Source of the DNA: Tenodera sinensis
Lineage: Eukaryota > Arthropoda > Insecta > Mantodea > Mantidae
DNA length: 64,000 bases
Assembly: GCA_030765045.1 (NCBI GenBank)
Contig: CM060972.1
Span: forward strand, 62,309,273 to 62,373,272
Direction of reading: 5' to 3'
Of this stretch, positions 56,986 through 64,000 are shown in pieces. A program made the position numbers and the translations under genes. Within the stretch, counting starts at the first letter, position 1, and each line of letters opens with the position of its first letter. The notes below the pieces were generated by a model. It saw only the letters and a list, made by a program, of their open reading frames with translations. It made no database searches and was not told where the DNA came from.

Positions 56986-59900
56986 GTATAGTTAAATTGT
57001 AGGTGTTAATATTTTTAAAGTCTTACTAGTTTAGTATTGTAGGAAAACCAAGTCCGTTACATATGTCGTTTTTTCACTCAGTCGCGTGTATCCAAGTCGT
57101 TTTATAAATATATAGTATAGTAAAAATTCGCTATGCTTGCGCCGCCTAATTTTTACTGGGCTGCACTATTTAAAACCATAATTTTCTTAAAACTGTTTGT
57201 GTAGGGCTAACCTAACCTACCTCGGTAACCTCCGTAGAAAAACAGCATAGGTGACAAAGTTTTCCTACTATACTACACTTAAACCGAATTCTTGAGGTAA
57301 TACTGTCCTCAAGTAATTAGTATATTACAATCCCATCCAGATGAGGTGAATATTAAAATATATTGGTAAAAATATCACTCAGTTTATGAAAAAGAAACAC
57401 TGGCAGACATTGTATAAACATTGTTGACTTTGTATCAATTAGGTTGTTTTCTTTATAGAATCCAGTAACTGGTTTGTTTCCAGCCAGTCCTGAAAATAAT
57501 CATGCTTGGATTAGGGATAATGTCTACTGCATTCTGGCTGTGTGGGGCCTTTCAATGGCATATAAGAAGATTGCAGACATGGATGAAGACAGAGCCAAAA
57601 CCTATGAACTTGAACAGGTAACCAAACATCCCAGTATTCATTTAACTGTGGGATATCATACATGAAACAAACATATTAACAGGAATTTAGTGAAGAATAG
57701 ATGTCTGACAGAGAAGTAAATCACTTAAAAATAGCAGAGTACAGAGGCAGACAAAGAAGTATGCATCTTCTAGATTTTTAATACACCTTTATTTTAATTA
57801 TAGAGTTGCATGTATTTACTTTAATTAAATATAAATTGATTTTAGTAGTGCAAATTGACAAGTGTTTTACAACAGTTGGACAGAGGTATTCAAATAAACA
57901 AAACACAGCACTCTGGTGCTTGATTATCATGCTTCTATGAATAATGGCTGCCAAATGCCTTGGTATTATATGTATGTGCTTGCTAGTTAAGTTTGAACCA
58001 ATTTTATTCCATTCTTGCAAAATAATATCTTTCAGTATTGTTTTGCATGTGATGCAGTGTTTCCTGATCCTGTCTTCCAATTCTTGGTGGATGTTCTAGA
58101 CCAAGTTCAAGTCGGGTGATTGAGGTGATGTTCTGAGTGTATGGGATGTATTGTAAATGACCTATAACCTACCGACTTTTGAGGTATGCTTAGGACTGTT
58201 GTCTTGTTGGAAATAAAAATTATTTCCAAGATTTGTGTGCACCTCTCTGTGGATGCTTTCACAGTATGTTATAATTATACTTGTTCATGTTGCCATCAAT
58301 AAAAGCTAGCTCACCCAGACCTCTTGGACCTCATACATCCCCATAAGATTATGCTGCCACCCCCATGTTTGATCATAGCTTCTATAATTTTAGGACCACA
58401 CAACAAACTGTTCTTTCATGAACCACCTTCCCAAGACGTTCTTCCAGATGTGCTCTAATTTCTGTTGCTGTTGTTCAGGGATTTTGCTTCACTATTTTCA
58501 GCACTTGTCCTTTATTTCTATAAGTAAGTTTTGGCAGAGCACCTTTCCTAGGCTATTGAAAATGGTATTACCCATTTTATAGTGTTGGATGACACACCAA
58601 CAATGGATAGACTTCTGTATACAGTTTCTCCAATTTCTTTGCATGTCTTATTCTGCTCATGCATAGTAAGATTAATTTTCTCTCCTCATGGGTCGTTTCT
58701 TTTCATTTCTGCCCCATTCTGACTGTGGGCACTCATAGCTGAAGTTGCTTGTGCACTGTATGACAGCAGACACGAATGAGGAATTCTGAAGGCACAAAGA
58801 TCAACATTTACATCATTCATTGTGTCTTATTGTTGTATCGTAGAGTGCGTTTGAATACTTGTGTCATAAGGAAACGTAACATTTTTAAGGGAATCACATT
58901 TTGAATAATACACATGTATACTGTATCTGCATTTGAAAAAGTGGAATTAGGAAATAATAAATAATCCCACCCTCTGTGTCTATTAATTCAACATTTAAAG
59001 TTGCATATCCATATATTTGAATACTTATGTCCATCCCTGTATGTATTGCAGTATAATAAACAAATAATAAAAACAGAGTACTTAGTCAGAAAGAGCTGAT
59101 CAACCCTCAACAGCCCTAATGACATAGTTGTTGACAGGCCCTTAAACAAAACTCACAAAAAACTCTCACCACCCCTTGCAATGACTTATAGTAGTGCATT
59201 TTATGTAAAAATTATTATGCTTTATTTAGGAAGCATTGCCTTCTATAGCTTGTCTTGCCCTTAGATGACAGTATGGAGTTAAGTAGGATATATCTGTCTC
59301 TATTTAGCGCATACAAGTTGCTGTTAACTTTGTCCTTTTCTGCTCTCGCGTTGTTGCCAGGTCCCTAATAGCATGTAAATATTCAGTTGTTATAAATTTC
59401 AGCTTTGAACACATTATCCTATGTAGAATTTTTTTCTTCATCAGATTATATCCTTTTTGGAGTCATCATACATTTCTATAAGTCCAAATTAATAAAAGTT
59501 AACATCAGTTCATAAACAAGCATATGTGCTTATAGTGTGTGGAACCTGTGAAGTGTTATTACGTTATTTATTTAACATTTTCTGTAAATATTTATAGTTA
59601 TGGAGGGGGAAGCTAGGAAGAGACAATATATTGGTAAATTAAGAAGGAATGCCAAATAATTATGAATCTGTTATATTATTTTTCAAGTCAAATGAGTATT
59701 AATAAGGCAGTAAAAGAAACAACTAAAGCTATCAGGTGTTCAGAAGCAGTGGTGTATAGGATTTAAAAAAACTAATGAAAGGACATCTAAAAATGCCATG
59801 AAAAAGAAAGCAAAAAGGGTGGGACAACAAAAAATGCTAGTTTAATGCAATATGATAGAATAGTGCAAAGTGGAGTGTGGCAAATTATTCATTCTTTACT

Positions 59901-62900
59901 GTTTGAAAATATTTTGCCCACGTTGAATATAATTTTGTCAGTATCATCACGGTGATGATACCCTACCAGAGTTCTTAAGGGTTACTCTGCGCCAGTTCTT
60001 ACTTGATTTAGGATTCGAATATGAAAGAAGGCATGCATATAGTACATGTTGCAACGTTGCACCACATTTAACATGTACTGTCTTCTAAGGGTGAGACACG
60101 CTTTATTTCATAGTTAAGCTTAGGAAAGCCGTCTGGAAGTTCTGTTATGTCAAGAATGCAGAAAGAGCAACTCGCTGAGAAGTATAGGCAGGTGAGAGAG
60201 GAAAAACAAAGTAGCTGATAAGGAAAGGGATGTTGGGACATGTGTACATAGTTGTAAAACATGAACACACCAGCTTGCCCTCCTGTGTCTGTTCCATTGC
60301 ACCCTATACCAAGCTGCTGGAATTGCTATATTGCTATTGCATTAGTCATAGCAGTTTCTGCAAACCAGACGTCATTCATTTGGCTTACTATGATTTAGAA
60401 TTTAAGAGAGGAAAGAAGAGCTGCAGATCTTGGTTATGAATTATTTTGCTTTGTTGAGTAAAAGTATGATTAAATGTCCAGTAATATTAAACTTGTGTGT
60501 AGGAGAGTCCATGATCTTTCTGTATTGCAGAGCTGTGTGAAGCTAATGCGTGGACTGCTGATGGCAATGATGCAACAGAAAGACAAGGTTGAACAGTTCA
60601 AGTCCACACAGAATCCTTTGGATGCACTGCATGCAAAATACAGTTCCAGCACAGGACAGACAGTAGTGCGAGATGATGAATGGGGACATTTGCAGATAGA
60701 TGCAATATCACTGTACTTACTGATCTTGGCTCAAATGACAGCATCAGGTATGATTGTTTATTTCTTCTGCTGCTTAAGAAAGAGAGAAAATAGAGGAAAA
60801 GAGGGAGAGAGGGATTGAGAAAGAAAGAGTAGAAGATGGGTGAGACAGAAAAAAGAAGTGTAAGGGAATGAGTGATGAAGAGGGGAAGGGATTTTTTTTT
60901 AATTAACGTCCTCCAACATAATGTCATATCGGACATTGAATGAAACGGGTGAAATGATGCTCAAATGAGCCCGAGGTTGATGGAGCTTTAAGTTACCCAA
61001 CATTCATCTTCTCAGGATAAGGGAAAACCTCGGAAAAAACCTTACCCGGATAGCTTACCCTAAGCGAGATTCGAACTTGCGACCTCTTGAACGTGAGGCA
61101 GACACGCTAACCATCACACTACCGAGGCGGGCCGAGAGAGCAAGAGAATGATAGAGGGGGAGGAGAGTGAGAGCAGAGAGAGGGAGAGTATGTATGTGTG
61201 CGTGTGTGCATGCAGGGGGTGGAGTTTGTTGGTAATGGCAGCATCTGTGGTGGTAAAAGGCATTTGCAGTTGAATGAGGATAATATTTTCTCAAATATTC
61301 AATTATACATGTGGTTGGATGTTTGTCTATTTGTTTATCAGGCATCTCATATGTTCTTACAACATAGTTTTAGCTTTTCTTTGATGTAGTTTATATAAAT
61401 CTTGTCACATTCTGAACAATTAATCTAGAAGATTTTCAGACACTGACCAGGGTTATGTAAGAAAATCCGTGATTGAAAGACAAATGAAATGCCTCGGCTA
61501 TAAACAGACAGACAAATCCACACTATTAGACCACTTTTGGATGGGACAGCTAATCACAATACTGTATAGAGGCAAGGATGTTTGTTGTAATATTGTTGTG
61601 TGCAGCTATCAGCAACTATGAGATTCAGTACACTGACAAATGCAGTCAAATGGTATCTCAATTTGCAATGGTTCTTTTTACAAGGACAAGCATGGGAAAT
61701 CTTATTTACTGCAGGGTGTGACAGCATAGTTTAAAAGCACAAGAATTTTTCAATGATTAGTTTGATTTTTAATTTAACATATTATTTATTCTTGATAATG
61801 TGACGCCAGCAAGCAACCGCAATGGCATAGCATACATCAGTTTTTTTGTCATGAAGGGGTACTTCTTGAATAATATGTTCTGAGTTATGGGCCAATATTT
61901 TTTGAGTCAACAGTTGATGCTTGTACATACAAGAATATAATTTTGTCCCTTTTTTTAGAGAATTAACAGACAAGGAGTATGATTTTGCTTTTTTTCACTA
62001 AGGCTCTGCAACAGCTCATATGGCCAACATTTCAATGAGAATAATTGAAAGTGTGTTTCAGGACAGAATTATTAGTAGAGATTTGTGGCCCCCTCAGTCT
62101 CCCAATCTAACCCCTGCGAGTTCTATCTCTGGGGCAACTGAAAACAAAGTGTACAAGACAAACCTACACACCCTGGAAGAATTAAAACAAAATATCTGCC
62201 AGGAAATTACCGGCATTTCTCAATGTGAAGTACAGCAAGGATGGATAGTTTCCTAAAGAGGTGCCAAAAATGTGTAGACAATGATGGTGGGCAGTTTCAG
62301 CATCTCCTTTCATAAAATTGGTAAGTAAAGTCTTTAAAAGTAGTTTTAAAAATGTATGGTTTCATCTACGCCTTTCTATGATAGTTGCAGATGGCAGCGA
62401 GCACCAAGGATGCAGCGCATTCATAAGTTTTTTGTTCTTCCGTTGTACATGCAAAGTTATCTGCAAAGTGTTTTATAATTTCCTGCTTTAATTACTACTG
62501 TTGTTCTGTAGGCTTACAGATAGTCTTCAACCTGGATGAAGTGGCCTTTATTCAGAATCTGGTCTTCTACATTGAATCAGCTTATTGCACACCGGTAAGT
62601 AACAAAGTCATGAAGAGAGCTGCAACATTGGACCCTTTTATAAAAGACTAGCTATATTTACCCAACATTGTATTGGTACATTCTATAAATAGAGGATTAA
62701 AAATAGAAATGGTTAATCTTTTAAAATTGTAAGTAGTCTATAATTTGTTGTTGTTGTTAGCTAATGCAGGATTTTGACAATGAAGTCATTAATCCTCTTG
62801 CTCTCCAATATTTTTCATTGATGGATGGGGCACTAGAAGTGGCCGGGTATATTTGAAGGTGGTCTTGGTACTAGCTTGTGAATCCTAGGGGGTGTAAGTC

Positions 62901-63248
62901 CTACATAAGGGGAGGGTAATCAGGTACCAAAAAAAAAAAAAAAAAAAAAAAAAAAAGAAAGAAGATGTGAACACTAAATTTTCAGAATGGAGAGTTCTGA
63001 GTATGTTGAACATCATTATGGGTAGTACAAGCACATTAAACTGAACTGATTTTCAGGATTATGGCATTTGGGAGCGAGGTGATAAAACAAACCATGGCCT
63101 GCCAGAACTGAATGCAAGTTCAATAGGAATGGCCAAAGCAGCATTGGAGGCAATGAATGAGCTAGATCTGTTTGGAGCCCGAGGCGGTCCATCTTCCATC
63201 ATACATGTTTTGGCAGATGAAGCACAGAAGTGTCAGGCAGTACTGCAG
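56908..63248 (+). CDS. PHKA: Phosphorylase b kinase regulatory subunit alpha, N-terminal five exons (gene continues past the window)
   Basis: Exons: 56908-56985, 57459-57617, 60531-60747, 62512-62594 and 63057-63248, all with GT-AG ends and matching phases, giving residues 1-243. PhK alpha is the large regulatory subunit of the (alpha-beta-gamma-delta)4 kinase that activates glycogen phosphorylase; phosphorylation of alpha, and calcium through calmodulin (delta), relieve inhibition. The part seen is the start of the GH15-like (glucoamylase-fold) N-terminal domain: MRSRSNSGVRLDYYQR, NPVTGLFPAS, WIRDNVYCILAVWGLSMAY, VKLMRGLL, DDEWGHLQIDAISLYLLILA, YGIWERGDKTNHGLPELNAS, SIGMAKAALEAMNELDLFG. The MRSRSNSGV start fits the alpha rather than the beta subunit. 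The start has a CCAAAATG context. No break was seen; the remaining four fifths of the protein lie beyond 64000. Confidence 0.95.
57459..57617 (+). CDS. PHKA: PHKA coding exon 2
   Basis: Acceptor TTCTTTATAG, donor GTAACC, 53 codons (residues 27-79), phase 0 at both ends. It carries WIRDNVYCILAVWGLSMAY and ends with ELEQ. Confidence 0.95.
57868..59041 (-). mobile_element. Tc1-like transposon, near full length, minus strand, dead
   Basis: Both ends share TACA...TGGACA.A.GTATTCAAATA, starting at TA (57868-57869) and ending at TA (59040-59041), as expected for Tc1/mariner insertion. The minus-strand transposase remnant includes FQQDNSPKHTSK (second catalytic aspartate) and a WxSxSPDLNLV-like stretch with ELEDRIRKH (third acidic region and C-terminus; frame 58080-57778). 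Several stops and frameshifts break it. It lies in PHKA intron 2, antisense to the gene. Confidence 0.85.
59042..60530. other. Remainder of PHKA intron 2
   Basis: No element or gene recognised. Small frames at 60068-60268 and 60230-60439 lack any family signal. Confidence 0.5.
60531..60747 (+). CDS. PHKA: PHKA coding exon 3
   Basis: Acceptor TGTATTGCAG, donor GTATGA. Residues 80-151 plus one base of Gly152. It contains the VKLMRGLL, DEWGHLQIDA and LAQMTASG motifs. The intron before it carries a Tc1 element and is 2.9 kb long. Confidence 0.95.
60765..60900. repeat. Purine-rich tract (GAGA-type)
   Basis: GAAAGAGAGAAAATAGAGGA and similar runs make a 130-base purine-rich strand in PHKA intron 3, next to a SINE. 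Confidence 0.7.
60905..61138 (-). repeat. SINE family C, minus strand
   Basis: The minus strand reads GGCCCGCCTCGGTAGTGTGA (A-box region), TCGCAAGTTCGAATCTCGC (B box), GGTTTTCCCTTATCC and GTTGGGTAACTTAAAGC. It is the better preserved copy of the family also found at 3164-3390. PHKA intron 3. Confidence 0.85.
61780..62440. pseudogene. mariner-like remnant in two orientations
   Basis: The left part (61790-61870) is antisense and encodes IIQEVPLHDKKTDV, a catalytic-domain stretch; the right part (62010-62300) is sense and encodes VFQDRIISRDLWPPQSPNL, with EELKQNICQEITGIS and GQFQHLL, the transposase C-terminus. The right part matches the minus-strand copy at 26070-26445. Opposite orientations imply an internal inversion or two insertions. 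PHKA intron 3. Confidence 0.75.
62512..62594 (+). CDS. PHKA: PHKA coding exon 4
   Basis: Acceptor TTCTGTAG, donor GTAAGT. 83 bases; Gly152 to Pro179 (LQIVFNLDEVAFIQNLVFYI onward). The CTP ending differs from the usual vertebrate residues, but the frame is kept. Confidence 0.93.
62744..62956. mobile_element. L-AAC LINE 3' end fused to a SINE family A tail and poly(A)
   Basis: 62744-62865 is the same 3' terminal segment as at 14712 and 42443 (minus strand, with (AAC)n at the left). At 62866 the sequence switches to GGTACTAGCTTGTGAATCCT, then GGGGAGGGTAATCAGGTA, the family A tail known from 9490-9535, followed by about 27 A. PHKA intron 4. Confidence 0.7.
63057..63248 (+). CDS. PHKA: PHKA coding exon 5
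   Basis: Acceptor GATTTTCAG, donor GTAAGT, 64 codons (residues 180-243), phase 0. It contains YGIWERGDKTN, the ELNASSIGMAKAALEA stretch and IIHVLADEAQKCQAVLQ. Confidence 0.95.
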
Positions 63249-64000
63249 GTAAGTTATTTAGTTTAAGGCAATGCATCTATGAAAATTAAATCCACAGTTT
63301 ACTTCGGATTGCTTTTAATTTTTTCCCCATACTGAGAACATGATATATATAGCATGCACAAAATTTCAATGTCCTATGTCAAACTGTTTTTAAATTATTA
63401 ATGTATTTATTAATAGTAAATCACTTTTTGATATGCTAATGTGAAATGCTCTTGGACCTTACAGTTTGTTGTATCCCTCCTAAGTTTTTAATTTGAGCTC
63501 AGTATACAGATCTAAAGAAATTGTCATACAGCCATTACTTAGATTTAGTTAGTTTAACGAAAAAAATGTTTTGTATACAATTTATTGATATTTTCAATTT
63601 TTTCAGTATGAGTTATGAAAAATATTTAATTTCAGCTTAATTATTTAATATTTTTTAACTACTGCATGACAAATTTTAATACTTTAATCTCTGAAGCTCT
63701 TCTGAAAATTTCAAGCTAATGAGTTATAAACTAGGGTTCAAAGAGCGTTTTGAATAGCAAATATGTTAAAAAAAGAAAAGGAATTGAGAAAAATTGATTT
63801 TAAAGTTTAACAGAGTATTTTTCTACTTTACCCAAATCCAATCGGCTTGATATTCCCCAACACTATGTGTGGGGGCCCTCTGCCACTTTCTTCTTGGCCT
63901 CAGTAGCAGTCTTTGAGAATTTGAAATTTGCTTGGTTGTTTCTTAATATGCAAACTTTTCTTTTGCGTTGTCATTGTTCACAAAATTTAGAAAATTATTG
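63249..64000. other. PHKA intron 5, partial
   Basis: AT-rich intron sequence to the end of the window. No further PHKA exon was found; the following exon must lie beyond 64000. Confidence 0.6.

Noticed and set aside
60765..61345. Open frames in PHKA intron 3
   Set aside because: Composition artefacts of a purine-rich tract and a SINE.

Overview
The window looks like insect nuclear DNA. It is AT-rich, with short exons, long introns and canonical GT-AG splice sites, and it is crowded with transposable-element remains: tRNA-derived SINEs, RTE- and jockey-like LINEs, a Penelope-like element, mariner and Tc1 copies, hAT remnants and long microsatellites. The density and mix of SINEs, together with introns of several kilobases, fits a large-genome polyneopteran insect such as a cockroach, termite or relative. 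That placement is inference; the sequence does not fix the species.

Three protein-coding genes can be supported. (1) A six-exon plus-strand gene at 16837-38103 encodes a 343-residue fatty acid hydroxylase domain-containing protein 2 (FAXDC2) with all three histidine boxes. The second exon (24097-24200) is only 104 bases long; splice phases and protein continuity place it. (2) An uninterrupted minus-strand reading frame at 55078-56169 encodes a 363-residue mucin-like type I membrane protein with a signal peptide, 12 N-glycosylation sequons, one membrane segment and a short basic tail. (3) The first five coding exons of the phosphorylase kinase alpha regulatory subunit (PHKA) run on the plus strand from 56908 to 63248, and the gene continues past the right edge. 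Genes 2 and 3 are head to head, 738 bp apart, and may share a divergent promoter.

Layout: 1-16.8 kb is gene-free and full of repeats (a possible decayed LTR, four SINE families, a dispersed family called R1 here, LINE fragments, an about 400-bp ATTT microsatellite). 16.8-38.1 kb is FAXDC2, whose introns hold SINEs, a foldback element with a nested SINE, mariner and hAT remnants, a decayed protein-coding relic of unknown identity, LINE pieces and a Penelope-like element. 38.1-55 kb is intergenic, with an LTR-retrotransposon gag remnant broken by LINE tails, three DNA-transposon copies with recognisable ends, an RTE fragment and one MITE with an exact 8-bp target duplication. 55-64 kb holds genes 2 and 3, with a near full-length Tc1 copy in PHKA intron 2 and a mariner remnant in intron 3.

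The three genes have no obvious joint pathway: lipid/sterol oxidation, a cell-surface or secretory-route membrane protein, and glycogen breakdown control. I found no CRISPR array, operon, rRNA or intact tRNA gene. No convincing new functional system was seen; the most interesting material is the structure of the mobile elements and the gene models themselves.
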